Assembly (NCBI GenBank): GCA_002692965.1
Contig: NZNC01000029.1
Coordinates: 186,001-250,000 of the forward strand
DNA length: 64,000 nucleotides
Source: Haliea sp.
Lineage (GTDB): Bacteria > Pseudomonadota > Gammaproteobacteria > Pseudomonadales > Halieaceae
Direction: 5' to 3'
Shown one piece after another: positions 39,732 to 48,372 of this stretch (the stretch's first letter is position 1; each line of letters begins with the position of its first letter). Position numbers and translations under genes: made by a program. The notes beneath the pieces are model-generated. The model saw only the letters and a list, made by a program, of their open reading frames with translations. It ran no database searches and was not told where the DNA came from.

Positions 39732-40183
39732 GCCTTGTCCCCCTCGACCAGTTCAAAGCAGCACAGATCGGTAATTCGCCCAACCGGCTCGGCGACCCAG
39801 CAGGCGCGCACCCGCGCGCCGCTGCGCACCGCCGACATAGCCGGTGCCCGCAGACAGTGAATCATCGGCACATCGGCACCATCCAACTGCACCATGATCC
39901 AGGCAAAGGCTTCCTGCAGAGGGTGCGAGGCCCGCGGCTGCGCCACCCAGCACCAGCTCAGCACCACCCCCTCGGTGGCCAGCTCAACCCACTCGTCCAG
40001 CGGCGCCGCTGTCACCGGGTCAAACTCCGGTGGCGGTACCAGAACGCGGCCGTCGCTGCCCCGTACGCCGAGAATGCGGTGTTCGGCCAAGGCCCCCAGA
40101 AAGTGCCCGATCACCGGCCCGGTGGAGCGGGTATAGGTGAAACCGAGTTCGAAGGGTTTTTCCAGTGTATCCATCGTCGTCAC
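39728..40183 (-). CDS. OB-fold protein, DUF35-like without zinc cysteines
   Basis: This 151-residue protein has the shape of the DUF35 partner downstream (GHFLGALAEHRILGVRGSDGRVLVPPPEFDP, read in parts, then an OB-fold ending GARVRACWVAEPVGRITDL). The four cysteines of the zinc ribbon are missing, replaced by Gly/Ser/Glu-type residues. It is the first gene of the operon. I take the GTG start (40181-40183) because GGGGAG lies 9 nt upstream; an ATG three codons later is further from it. It may be a structural or regulatory partner of the Ltp proteins. Confidence 0.82.
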   Translation of the reverse strand: MTTMDTLEKPFELGFTYTRSTGPVIGHFLGALAEHRILGVRGSDGRVLVPPPEFDPVTAAPLDEWVELATEGVVLSWCWVAQPRASHPLQEAFAWIMVQLDGADVPMIHCLRAPAMSAVRSGARVRACWVAEPVGRITDLCCFELVEGDKA

Positions 40184-40412
40184 CAGCGCGATCTCCCCGG
40201 CTTGTTGGAATTATCCGAGCAGTATCGACCAGCCCCGCCACCCCCTCAATGACGGCTCGCTGCCGACCGGGCTGACATTTCCGATCAGCGCACGGTGCCG
40301 GGGGAAGGTTCTGTTACTTGTACCAGCCGAGACAGGCGAGCACCGCGACGCTGTCCGCGACTGTCAAAGCCCCGTACCATAGCCGGCAGAGGCAACAGAC
40401 AAGGAGACCCTC

Positions 40413-41324
40413 ATGAGCATTGCAGCAATCGGCTATCTGCGTATCGGCACCACCGATGCCGAGGCCTGGATGACCTTCGGCACCGAGGTACTCGGCCTGA
40501 TGACCGCCGAGCGGGACGATGCCCAGGGCGCGCGCTTCCTGCGCATGGACGAGCACCCCTTCCGCTTCATGCTGGAGCCCACCGATACCGACCGCCTGCT
40601 GGCCGCGGGACTGGAGTGCCGCACCCGCAGCGACTGGCTGGCCCTGTGCGAAAAACTGCGCAATGCGGATGTCGCCCTGGAAGCCGGGGACCCGGCGGAA
40701 GCCGCCCGCCGCTGCGTGACCGAGTTCGTCACCCTGCAGGACCCCAGTGGCAACACCCTGGAGCTCTACTACGGCCGGCGCCTGGACTACCAGCCCCTGA
40801 TATCACCAACGGGGGTCAGCGGCTTCGTGACCCGCGACGACTACGGCACGGATCTCGGCTTTGGCCACGCGGTCCTTCCCACCCCGGACATGGAATCTGC
40901 CATCACTTTCTATACCGAGCTGCTGGGATTCGGCGTCAGCGACGACCTCTACCCGCCGATGCCCGAGGGCGCCCCGGAGGCGAGGGTCTATTTCATGCAC
41001 GCCGACAACCCCCGCCAGCACAGCCTCGCGCTTTACAACAACCCGCACCCGGGCGACATCGTACACATGATGGTGGAAGTCCAGACTCTGGACGAAGTGG
41101 GCCGCGCCCTGGACCGCGCCAAGCGGGCGGGCCACCCGATCCTGGCCAGCCTGGGCCGGCATGTGAACGACAACATGTGTTCCTTCTACGTCCTGGCTCC
41201 CGGCGGTATCGCCGTGGAATACGGCTACGACGGCCTACTGGTCGACTGGAGCACCTTCACGCCCACGGTCAGCACCGAGGGCGACTACTGGGGCCACGAG
41301 TATCAGTTCCCCGGCGCGGAGTAA
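40413..41324 (+). CDS. Type I extradiol dioxygenase, HsaC/BphC-like
   Basis: This 303-residue two-domain vicinal-oxygen-chelate enzyme has iron ligands His152 (GHAVL), His218 (VHMMVEV) and Glu269 (VEYGYDG), with His203 (RQHSLALY) at the acid-base position. The intact set implies an active Fe(II) ring-cleavage enzyme. HsaC cleaves the catechol 3,4-DHSA made from ring A of steroids; BphC acts on biphenyl catechols. The steroid-type neighbours favour the former. It is divergent from the DUF35/Ltp/FadD operon with a 229-bp gap in which I see no other gene. AAGGAG precedes the ATG. Confidence 0.9.
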   Translation: MSIAAIGYLRIGTTDAEAWMTFGTEVLGLMTAERDDAQGARFLRMDEHPFRFMLEPTDTDRLLAAGLECRTRSDWLALCEKLRNADVALEAGDPAEAARRCVTEFVTLQDPSGNTLELYYGRRLDYQPLISPTGVSGFVTRDDYGTDLGFGHAVLPTPDMESAITFYTELLGFGVSDDLYPPMPEGAPEARVYFMHADNPRQHSLALYNNPHPGDIVHMMVEVQTLDEVGRALDRAKRAGHPILASLGRHVNDNMCSFYVLAPGGIAVEYGYDGLLVDWSTFTPTVSTEGDYWGHEYQFPGAE

Positions 41325-41334
41325 TCCCGCTGCC

Positions 41335-42663
41335 CTAGCCTGAGACGGCGGGCAGCGCCAGCGCCCGCCAGATCGCCAACACTGCCACCGCCGACAACAG
41401 CAGCAACACGGCCGCAGTGCCGTAGACGGCGTCGAGCACCCCGAGGCCGGCACCGGCGAACAGAAACACCCCGATAACAGTATTGCTGACCGCCGTGTAA
41501 CTGGCCCGCTTATCGCTTCCCGCCATGTCCACCAGGTAGGTCTTGCGACCCACGCGAACCCCGTGGTGGGATACCGAGGCCAGAAACAGCAGCCCCGCCG
41601 CCACCGGCGCGACGCCCAGCCATTCCCCGCCCGCGCTGTGCAGCGCCAGGGTCGCCAGCATGGCCAACAGGGACAGGCCCGCCGCCGCGGCCATCACCCA
41701 GTGTGCGCGGCTGTCGGACCAGCGCCCCCACAGTGGCCCCGACAGCAGGCCCGCCAGCCCCTCCGCCAACATCAGGGCGGCAAAACTGACCACCGCGCCG
41801 CTTGCCGACTGCTGAATCATCACCACCAGATAGGGGATGGCAAAGGCGGTACTCACCAGCAGAGCCCGGGCAATCACGAAATCGCGAAAGTCGCGATCGG
41901 TGACCAGCAGCGACAAGCTGCGCAGGGCCTCAACAATGGCGTTGCCGCCTCCCTCGGTCGCCCCCGGCACCTCGGGAACCCCGGCGTAGGTGCCGGCCGC
42001 CAGCCACCACAGCAGCGCCGCGGCACCGAGGATGCCGGCAAACAGCAGCGCCGGCGCCCCGCCATTGCCACTTCCCGCCGCAGGGCCCCAGGCGAGCCAG
42101 AGGGCGACCAGCAGGGTCACGCCACCGGCGATCGACGCCGACAAGCCGGTCACCCGCCCGCGGCGGGTCTTGGAGATGGTCTTGCCCAGGACATCCTTAG
42201 CCGCCACGGAGCACACGCCGCGTGCCAGGCTGAAAACCGCCAGTAGCGACACGATCACCACCCCCAGCCGCGTGCCTTGCAGCAACAGCACCGCCGGCAC
42301 CATCGCCGCCAGCGCCAGGCCCTGAACCACCGAGCCCCCGACCCAGAAGAACTTGCGCCGGGCATGACGGCGCACGGCACTGGCCACAAACAGCTGCGGC
42401 AACAGCGCCAAGGACTCCCGCACGGGCACCAGCAGAGAGGTAAAAAAGGCGGGCGCGCCCAGGGAAGACAACATCCAGGCCAGCACCAGGCGACTGCTGG
42501 CGAGGGCGTCGCCAAGCTTGGTCAGACTCTGGGCAAGCAGCTGCAGGGTGAAGGCCCGCGGCTGCTCGTGGCAGGCTGCCTCCGGAATATCCCGGCAGAC
42601 ACGCGAATCCTCGTCTTCGACCAACAGTGTGTAGATGTGATCCGGCAGCTCTCTTTCCCGCAC
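41335..42663 (-). CDS. Major facilitator superfamily transporter
   Basis: This 442-residue membrane protein has about 12 hydrophobic segments and the intracellular-loop patterns ASAVRRHARRKFFWVGG and GKTISKTRRGRVTGL. The latter resembles the motif between helices 4 and 5 in a subgroup of MFS proteins. No ATG starts the frame; I use GTG 42661-42663, preceded by AGAGG at 6 nt. The first 60 residues are soluble (LVEDEDSRVCRDIPEAACHE), unusually long for an MFS protein. It converges on the extradiol gene with a 10-bp gap. Transport of a catabolic substrate or product is possible but not shown. Confidence 0.85.
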   Translation of the reverse strand: MRERELPDHIYTLLVEDEDSRVCRDIPEAACHEQPRAFTLQLLAQSLTKLGDALASSRLVLAWMLSSLGAPAFFTSLLVPVRESLALLPQLFVASAVRRHARRKFFWVGGSVVQGLALAAMVPAVLLLQGTRLGVVIVSLLAVFSLARGVCSVAAKDVLGKTISKTRRGRVTGLSASIAGGVTLLVALWLAWGPAAGSGNGGAPALLFAGILGAAALLWWLAAGTYAGVPEVPGATEGGGNAIVEALRSLSLLVTDRDFRDFVIARALLVSTAFAIPYLVVMIQQSASGAVVSFAALMLAEGLAGLLSGPLWGRWSDSRAHWVMAAAAGLSLLAMLATLALHSAGGEWLGVAPVAAGLLFLASVSHHGVRVGRKTYLVDMAGSDKRASYTAVSNTVIGVFLFAGAGLGVLDAVYGTAAVLLLLSAVAVLAIWRALALPAVSG

Positions 42664-42821
42664 ACGGCACCTCTTTGGTGATTGTCGAGGGCCGGAGTCT
42701 AGCACGCTGGAAACGCGCGGGCCGACTGGCTGAACCACAGCACCAGGGTGCTTGGCAAGCGGTGGCGTGAGGCGAAAGGCTTGGGGTATGATCGGGACTT
42801 TTCGGCGAGAGTATACGAGTA

Positions 42822-43301
42822 ATGCAAGCGGTTCGCCTGGTGGCAGCCATCGCCATGCTGTATCTGGTCTGGGTGCTCTGGGGTGCCCTGATGAAAACGC
42901 CCGTCTGGCAACTGGGCCTGGTGTCCTGCGTGCTGGTCCTGTGGCTGACGCTGCGCATGGGTCTCGCGCGCAATGACCTGCTGGGCGTTCATCTGCTGCA
43001 TCGCATGCCCCGCTACTGGGTCTGGCTGGTCTGGCAGATGGTGCTGTCCAACCTGCAGGTGCTGAAACTGGTGCTTGGCCCCCGCTCCGCCCTGCAACCG
43101 CGTGTGGTGGAATTCGAGGCGGAGGCCGGCAGCCCCTTCGCACTGGCCCTGCTGGGCAACTCCATCACCATCACCCCCGGGACACTCACCATCGACATCG
43201 CTCAACGGAAGGTGACTGTGCACTGCCTGACCCGGGAAACCGCCGATGAACTGCTGGAGGGCAGCATGAACCGCCGCATCGCCCAGGTGGACCCAGACTG
43301 A
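42822..43301 (+). CDS. mrpE: Mrp-type cation/proton antiporter subunit E
   Basis: This 159-residue membrane protein has two N-terminal helices and a soluble C-terminal domain with the MnhE pattern LLGNSITITPGTLTIDIAQRKVTVHCL, read in parts. It opens a nine-gene operon (42822-50298) in which most genes overlap by 1-8 nt. A TATGAT at 42787-42792 could be its -10, but no good -35 is seen. Mrp complexes exchange Na+ or K+ for protons at the inner membrane and support pH and salt tolerance. Confidence 0.9.
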   Translation: MQAVRLVAAIAMLYLVWVLWGALMKTPVWQLGLVSCVLVLWLTLRMGLARNDLLGVHLLHRMPRYWVWLVWQMVLSNLQVLKLVLGPRSALQPRVVEFEAEAGSPFALALLGNSITITPGTLTIDIAQRKVTVHCLTRETADELLEGSMNRRIAQVDPD

Positions 43302-43720
43302 TGTTGCTGGTTACCGCTGTCGCCATCCTTGCCACCATGGCCCTGGCCCTCGCCCGCGCCATCCTCGGGCCGAGCGTCTACGACCGGGTGCTCGCGGTGA
43401 ACATGTTCGGCACCAAGACCGTGCTGCTGTTGGCGGTCATGGCCTTTGCTGTCGGCCGCACCGACTTCCTGGACCTGGCGCTGGCCTACGCGCTGATCAA
43501 TTTTATCGGGGTGCTCGCGGTGCTCTGGTTCGTCAAGGACAACCAGCAGCACCAGCAGCAGCATCAACAGCGCCGCCGTGCGCGACGGGATGCCACAGCC
43601 TCAGCCGCCGGTGATCCGGCGCCTACCGGTCCCAGCCACCCACCCGCCGTGCAGCAGGACCACCTGCCCGCGGTAGCCGAGGGCGGGTCCTCCGTGAGCA
43701 AGGACGCAGACAAGTCATGA
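43301..43720 (+). CDS. mrpF: Mrp-type antiporter subunit F with low-complexity tail
   Basis: The first 85 or so residues are a typical three-helix MrpF (GPSVYDRVLAVNMFGTKTVLLLAVMAF, DFLDLALAYALINFIGVLAVLWF, read in parts). The remaining 50 residues are a Gln/His-rich run (DNQQHQQQHQQRRRARR) and a Pro/Ala/Ser-rich cytoplasmic tail that ordinary MrpF lacks. The underlying DNA has CAG/CAC repeats (43541-43571). The gene overlaps mrpE by one base and mrpG by 4. Confidence 0.9.
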   Translation: MLLVTAVAILATMALALARAILGPSVYDRVLAVNMFGTKTVLLLAVMAFAVGRTDFLDLALAYALINFIGVLAVLWFVKDNQQHQQQHQQRRRARRDATASAAGDPAPTGPSHPPAVQQDHLPAVAEGGSSVSKDADKS

Positions 43721-44061
43721 ACGGAATCCTGGACATCGTCTCCGGGCTGCTGATGGTCAGCGGCGCCCTCTTCGTCCTGGCCGGGGGCATCGGTGCCCTG
43801 CGCATGCCGGATTTTTACACCCGCATCCACGGTGCCAGCCTGACCGACTCCCTGGGGCCGGTGCTGGTCCTCGGCGGGCTGATGCTGCAGTCGGGTCTGT
43901 CACTGGTGACACTCAAGCTGGCCGCGGTACTGCTCTTCCTGATGATCACCTCCCCCACCGCCAGCTACGCCCTGGCCAATGCCGCCCTGCTGAGTGGGCT
44001 GCGCCCGGCAGGCTACGCGGGGACCCCCGGCGAACAGCTTGAAAAGGGGGAAAGGTCGTGA
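43717..44061 (+). CDS. mrpG: Mrp-type antiporter subunit G
   Basis: This 114-residue three-helix protein has the MnhG signature GALRMPDFYTRIHGASLTDSLGP, read in parts, and KLAAVLLFLMITSPTASYALANAA. It overlaps mrpF (ATGA) and the next gene (GTGA), so it is translationally coupled. It is an accessory membrane subunit needed for complex assembly. Confidence 0.93.
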   Translation: MNGILDIVSGLLMVSGALFVLAGGIGALRMPDFYTRIHGASLTDSLGPVLVLGGLMLQSGLSLVTLKLAAVLLFLMITSPTASYALANAALLSGLRPAGYAGTPGEQLEKGERS

Positions 44062-45038
44062 TCACCTCCCTGTTGATCGGCATCTTCCTGCTCAGCCTGC
44101 TGGTGGTCACCGCGCTGGCCATTGTGCGTGCCAGCGATCTGTTTTCCGCGGTCATGCTCAGCGGCATCTACAGCCTGCTCATGGCCCTGAATTTCTTCCT
44201 GCTCGACGCGGCGGATGTCGCCCTCACCGAGGCGGCCGTGGGCGCCGGGGTGGCCACCGTGCTGCAGCTCGCCGCCCTGCGCATGGCGCCGGCCACCGAA
44301 GCCCGGCACCGCCGCGCCCGCGGGCTGGCGGTGGCCGTGGTGGTGGTATCCACCCTGTTGATGATCTATGCCTCCTTCGGGCAGCCCACCCTGGGCGACC
44401 CCCAGGCACCGCCGCAACAGCACGTGGCGCCCTGGTACATCGAAAAAACCCCGGAGCTGGTGGACATCCCCAACATCGTGTCCGCGGTACTGGCGAGCTT
44501 CCGGGGCTACGACACCCTGGGCGAGGTCTTCGTGGTGCTGACCGCCGGCATCGGGGTGATGTTCCTGCTCGGGGGCGGTCGCGGCAAGCCCTTCCGCGGC
44601 CTCGACAGCCAGGGCGAAGACGGGCTGCAGGAGCACCTGATCCTGAAGGTGGTGGCGCGCATCCTGATCCCCTTCATCCTGTTGTTCGGCTTTTTCATCC
44701 AGTTCCACGGGGAATACTCGCCCGGTGGCGGCTTCCAGGCGGGGGCCCTGCTGGTGGCCGGCCTGATTCTCTACGCGCTGATCCGCGGTGAGCGGCGCGC
44801 CCTGGCGGTGATTCCACCGCGGGTGCTGCTCTGGCTCAGCGCCGGCGGTGCCTTCCTCTACGGCTCCGTGGGCGTCGCCGGCATGCTGTTGGGCGGGGAA
44901 TTCCTCAACTACTCCGTGCTGGCCAGCGACAGCATCGCCGGCCAGCATCTCGGCATACTGGTCATTGAACTGGGCGTTGGCATGACCGTGACCGGGGTCC
45001 TGCTGTCCATCTTCCACGCATTTGCCGCCAGGGATTGA
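44058..45038 (+). CDS. mrpB: Fused DUF4040 (MrpA C-terminal part) and MnhB subunit
   Basis: This 326-residue protein joins three modules. The N-terminal DUF4040/MbhD-like part (SDLFSAVMLSGIYSLLMALNFFLLDAADVALTEAAVGAG, read in parts) is followed by a short MbhE-like segment (NIVSAVLASFRGYDTLGEVFVV) and then the MnhB domain (RILIPFILLFGFFIQFHGEYSPGGGFQAGALLVAG). In Bacillus-type Mrp these belong to the end of MrpA and to MrpB. Here no full-length MrpA exists; its proton-channel part is replaced by separate subunits downstream. The GTG start overlaps the mrpG stop. Confidence 0.9.
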   Translation: MITSLLIGIFLLSLLVVTALAIVRASDLFSAVMLSGIYSLLMALNFFLLDAADVALTEAAVGAGVATVLQLAALRMAPATEARHRRARGLAVAVVVVSTLLMIYASFGQPTLGDPQAPPQQHVAPWYIEKTPELVDIPNIVSAVLASFRGYDTLGEVFVVLTAGIGVMFLLGGGRGKPFRGLDSQGEDGLQEHLILKVVARILIPFILLFGFFIQFHGEYSPGGGFQAGALLVAGLILYALIRGERRALAVIPPRVLLWLSAGGAFLYGSVGVAGMLLGGEFLNYSVLASDSIAGQHLGILVIELGVGMTVTGVLLSIFHAFAARD

Positions 45039-45044
45039 AATCGC

Positions 45045-45404
45045 ATGAAGCTCTTGGGCCTGTTCAATTACTGGGTGTTCGCCGTCTTGCTGATGATTGG
45101 CCTGTACACCCTGATCAGCAAGCAGAACCTGGTGAAGAAGATGCTGGCCCTGGCCATCTTCCAGTCCGCGGTATTCCTGTTCTTCATCACCATGAGCAAG
45201 ATCGAGGGCGGTACCGCACCCATTTTCCGCGCCGGCGCGGGGGAGCAGGTTTTCTCCAACCCCCTGCCCCAGGTACTCATTCTGACCGCCATTGTCGTGG
45301 GCATTTCCACCATGGCCCTGGGGCTGGCCATCGTGGTGCGTCTCTACGAGGAGTACGGCACCATCGAGGACGATGAAATTCTGGCCATGGATCGCAACGC
45401 GTGA
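45045..45404 (+). CDS. mrpC: Mrp-type antiporter subunit C (NuoK-like)
   Basis: This 119-residue three-helix protein resembles NuoK/MnhC: GLYTLISKQNLVKKMLALAIFQSAVFLFFI, NPLPQVLILTAIVVGISTMALGLAIVVRLYEEYGTIEDDE, each read in part. It supplies part of the proton path between channel subunits. It starts 6 bp after the MnhB fusion and overlaps the next gene (GTGA). Confidence 0.93.
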   Translation: MKLLGLFNYWVFAVLLMIGLYTLISKQNLVKKMLALAIFQSAVFLFFITMSKIEGGTAPIFRAGAGEQVFSNPLPQVLILTAIVVGISTMALGLAIVVRLYEEYGTIEDDEILAMDRNA

Positions 45405-46894
45405 CGCTCTCCGACCACTTACCGGTACTCCAGGTCATCGTGCCGCTGCTGGCGGCGCCCCTGGTCATACTCCTGCGCAACGGCTTTCTCGCCTGGCTGG
45501 CAAGCCTGCTGACCAGCCTGTGTGCCCTGGGCCTGGGCAGCCAGCTGACGGCGACGGTACTGGCCCACGGCCCCCAGCACTATCACGTCGGTGGCTGGGC
45601 ACCACCCTTCGGTATCTCCCTGAGCGTGGACGCCTTCAGTGCCCTGCTGGTCCTGTTGATCAGCGGTGCCTCCTGCCTCGCCCTGGCCGGGGGTCGCCTA
45701 TCCCTGCGCCGCGATATCGACAATCGCCGGGCGCCCATGTTCTACGGCGCCTGGCTGATCGCGGTCGCCGGCCTGAGTGGCATCGCGGTGGCGGGAGATG
45801 CCTTCAACGTCTTCGTGTTCATGGAGATCTCCTCCCTGGCCACCTATATCCTGATTGCCGGCGGTCGCGACCGGCGCGCACTCTCCGCGGTATTCAAGTA
45901 CCTGATCATCGGCACCATTGGCGCCACCTTCTACCTGATCGGCGTGGGTTTCATCTACATGATGACCGGCACCCTGAATTTCGACGACATGGCCGTGCGC
46001 CTGGAAGGCGTGATCGAAACCCGCCCCGTGGTGATTGCCGCCGGCTTCATCACCATCGGCCTGGCCCTGAAGGCCGCGATCTTTCCCCTGCACGTGTGGC
46101 TGCCGCGGGCCTATACCTATGCCCCCAACGCCGTCACCGTGTTTATTGCCGCCTGCTCGACCAAAGTGGCGCTGTATGTGCTGCTGCGCTTCAACTTCGC
46201 GGTTTTCCACGGCAACCTGCTGGGGCACTCCGAGCTGTTCAGCGCCTTTGTGATTCCCCTGGCACTCTCGGGGATCCTGATTGCCTCGTTGGTCGCCGTG
46301 TACCAGACCAACCTGAAAAAGCTGCTGGCATTCTCCTCGGTGGCACAGGTGGGCTATATCGCCCTGGCGGCGGGCCTGACCTCTGCTTCCGGCCTGCTGG
46401 CGGCGATGCTGCACATGTTCAACCACGCCCTGGCCAAGGGCAGCCTGTTTCTCTGCGTCGCGGCCTTTGCCCTGGTCTCCGGCGACACCTCACTCAAACG
46501 TCTGCAGGGAATCGGGCGGCGCATGCCCTGGACCATGGGCGCCTTCGTGATCGCCGGCCTCAGCCTGATCGGCGTTCCGGGGACGGCGGGCTTCATCAGC
46601 AAGTGGTACCTGATCGTCGCCGCACTGGAATTCGGCCAGGTTGGCTTCCTGCTGGTGGCCGCGATTGTCGTCAGCTCCCTGATGGCCGTCGCCTACCTGT
46701 GGCACTTTGTCGAGGGCGCCTACTACGGCACACCGCCGGCGGGTGAAAGCAGCCCAATGGAGGTGAGTCTGCCCCTGCGCTGCCTGATCTGGGTGGCGGC
46801 CCTGAGCAACATCTTCTTCGGACTGTTTCCGCAACTGCCCCTGGCGCTGGCGCGCAGTGGCACCAGTGCCCTGCTGCAGGGAGGGCTCTACTGA
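45401..46894 (+). CDS. mrpD: Mrp-type antiporter subunit D (NuoL/M/N-like), first of three
   Basis: This 497-residue, about 14-helix proton-translocating subunit has the key Glu in FVFMEISSLATYIL, the Lys in LALKAAIFPLHVWLPRAY near residue 227, a second Lys in ACSTKVALYVLLR and NLKKLLAFSSVAQVGYI. All elements needed for a proton channel are present. The GTG start overlaps mrpC. Confidence 0.93.
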   Translation: MTLSDHLPVLQVIVPLLAAPLVILLRNGFLAWLASLLTSLCALGLGSQLTATVLAHGPQHYHVGGWAPPFGISLSVDAFSALLVLLISGASCLALAGGRLSLRRDIDNRRAPMFYGAWLIAVAGLSGIAVAGDAFNVFVFMEISSLATYILIAGGRDRRALSAVFKYLIIGTIGATFYLIGVGFIYMMTGTLNFDDMAVRLEGVIETRPVVIAAGFITIGLALKAAIFPLHVWLPRAYTYAPNAVTVFIAACSTKVALYVLLRFNFAVFHGNLLGHSELFSAFVIPLALSGILIASLVAVYQTNLKKLLAFSSVAQVGYIALAAGLTSASGLLAAMLHMFNHALAKGSLFLCVAAFALVSGDTSLKRLQGIGRRMPWTMGAFVIAGLSLIGVPGTAGFISKWYLIVAALEFGQVGFLLVAAIVVSSLMAVAYLWHFVEGAYYGTPPAGESSPMEVSLPLRCLIWVAALSNIFFGLFPQLPLALARSGTSALLQGGLY

Positions 46895-48372
46895 TGTCCG
46901 CCGAGATGCTGCCCTGGATTCTCGTTCTGCCCCTGCTGGGTGCGCTGGCGATCGCTTTCTGCGGCCGCTGGCCCAATCTGCGCGAGGGCATCAGCCTGCT
47001 GACTGCCGTCACACTGGCGGTGCTGGTGTTCAGCCAGGCCGGCGGCGTCATGGATGGCGCCCGCCCCTACATCCTGTTGACCGAACCGCTGCCGGGACTG
47101 CCCATTGCCCTGTCCCTGGAGCCCCTGGGGATGATGTTCGCCTGCCTGGCATCCTTCCTGTGGATCATCAATACCATCTACTCCATCGGCTACATGCGCG
47201 GGAACCGGGAAAAACACCAGACCCGCTTCTACGTCTGCTTCGCCCTGGCCATCGCCGCGGCCATGGGCGTGGCGCTGGCAGACAACCTGTTCACGCTGTT
47301 CCTGTTCTACGAATGCCTGACGCTGTCCACCTACCCCCTGGTCGCGCACAAGGGTGACCAGAAAACCCTGGCCTCGGCCCGGGTCTACCTGGGGCTGCTG
47401 CTGACCACCTCGATCGGCTTGCTGCTGCCGGCGATCATCTGGACCTACGTCACGGCGGGAACCACCCGCTTTACCCTCGGCGGCATCATCGATGGCAACC
47501 TCGACGGGCCCGCCATCGGCTTGTTGCTGGGCCTGTTTGTGTTCGGTATCGGCAAGGCCGCGGTGATGCCCGTGCACCGCTGGCTGCCGGCTGCCATGGT
47601 GGCACCTACCCCAGTCAGCGCCCTGCTCCACGCTGTGGCCGTGGTCAAGGCCGGTGTGTTCGCCGTGACCAAGATCATCATCTACATCTTTGGGGTGGAC
47701 TTCCTGTTCGCCCAGCCCAGCGCCCAGTGGCTGCAGTACGCCGCGGCCTTCACCATCATCGCCGCCAGTGTGGTCGCGCTCTACCAGACCAACCTGAAAC
47801 GCATGCTGGCCTACTCCACCATCGCCCAGCTGTCCTATGTGGTACTTGCCACCGTGGTGCTGAAGCCGTTGTCGGAGGTGGGAGCCGCCCTGCATATCGC
47901 CGGTCACGCCTTCGGCAAGATCACCCTGTTTTTCGCCGCCGGCGCCATCTACACGGCTGCCCACAAGACCGAGCTGAGCCAGCTGGCGGCCATTGGCCGG
48001 CGCATGCCGATCACCACCGCGGCCTTTACCATCGGGGCCCTGAGCATGATCGGGGTGCCGCCGACCGTGGGCTTTGTGTCCAAGTGGTTCATCCTCGCCG
48101 GGTCCTTCCAGGCGGAAAACTACCTGGCGATCTTCACCATCATTGCCAGTACCGCCCTGAATGCCATGTACTTCCTCCCGGTGGTCTACTTCGCCTGGCT
48201 GGCTCCGCCCTCGCCGGATGTCGACATGAATCACGGTGAGGCGCCCTGGCCGATACTGCTGGCCCTGTCGGTGACTGCCACGCTCACCATCGTGTTCTTC
48301 TTCTTCAACCAGCCGCTGATCGACCTCGAACAGCAGCTGGTGCAGAGTCTGCCCCTGGAGAGTCGCCCATGA
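46894..48372 (+). CDS. Mrp-type antiporter subunit D paralogue, second of three
   Basis: This 492-residue NuoL/M/N-like subunit has Glu in LFLFYECLTLSTYPL near residue 138, the Lys in GIGKAAVMPVHRWLPAAM near residue 225 and NLKRMLAYSTIAQLSYVVL. It is clearly related to the previous gene but diverged, so the duplication is old. The start overlaps the mrpD stop by one base. It probably fills the position of the N-terminal channel domain of MrpA; this is inference. Confidence 0.92.
   Translation: MSAEMLPWILVLPLLGALAIAFCGRWPNLREGISLLTAVTLAVLVFSQAGGVMDGARPYILLTEPLPGLPIALSLEPLGMMFACLASFLWIINTIYSIGYMRGNREKHQTRFYVCFALAIAAAMGVALADNLFTLFLFYECLTLSTYPLVAHKGDQKTLASARVYLGLLLTTSIGLLLPAIIWTYVTAGTTRFTLGGIIDGNLDGPAIGLLLGLFVFGIGKAAVMPVHRWLPAAMVAPTPVSALLHAVAVVKAGVFAVTKIIIYIFGVDFLFAQPSAQWLQYAAAFTIIAASVVALYQTNLKRMLAYSTIAQLSYVVLATVVLKPLSEVGAALHIAGHAFGKITLFFAAGAIYTAAHKTELSQLAAIGRRMPITTAAFTIGALSMIGVPPTVGFVSKWFILAGSFQAENYLAIFTIIASTALNAMYFLPVVYFAWLAPPSPDVDMNHGEAPWPILLALSVTATLTIVFFFFNQPLIDLEQQLVQSLPLESRP

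Noticed and set aside
46888-48234. Long Gly/Gln/His-rich minus frame opposite the second antiporter D subunit, with similar frames at 44013-45017 and 57941-59530
   Set aside because: These are antisense shadows of membrane-protein genes in GC-rich DNA, with no domains.
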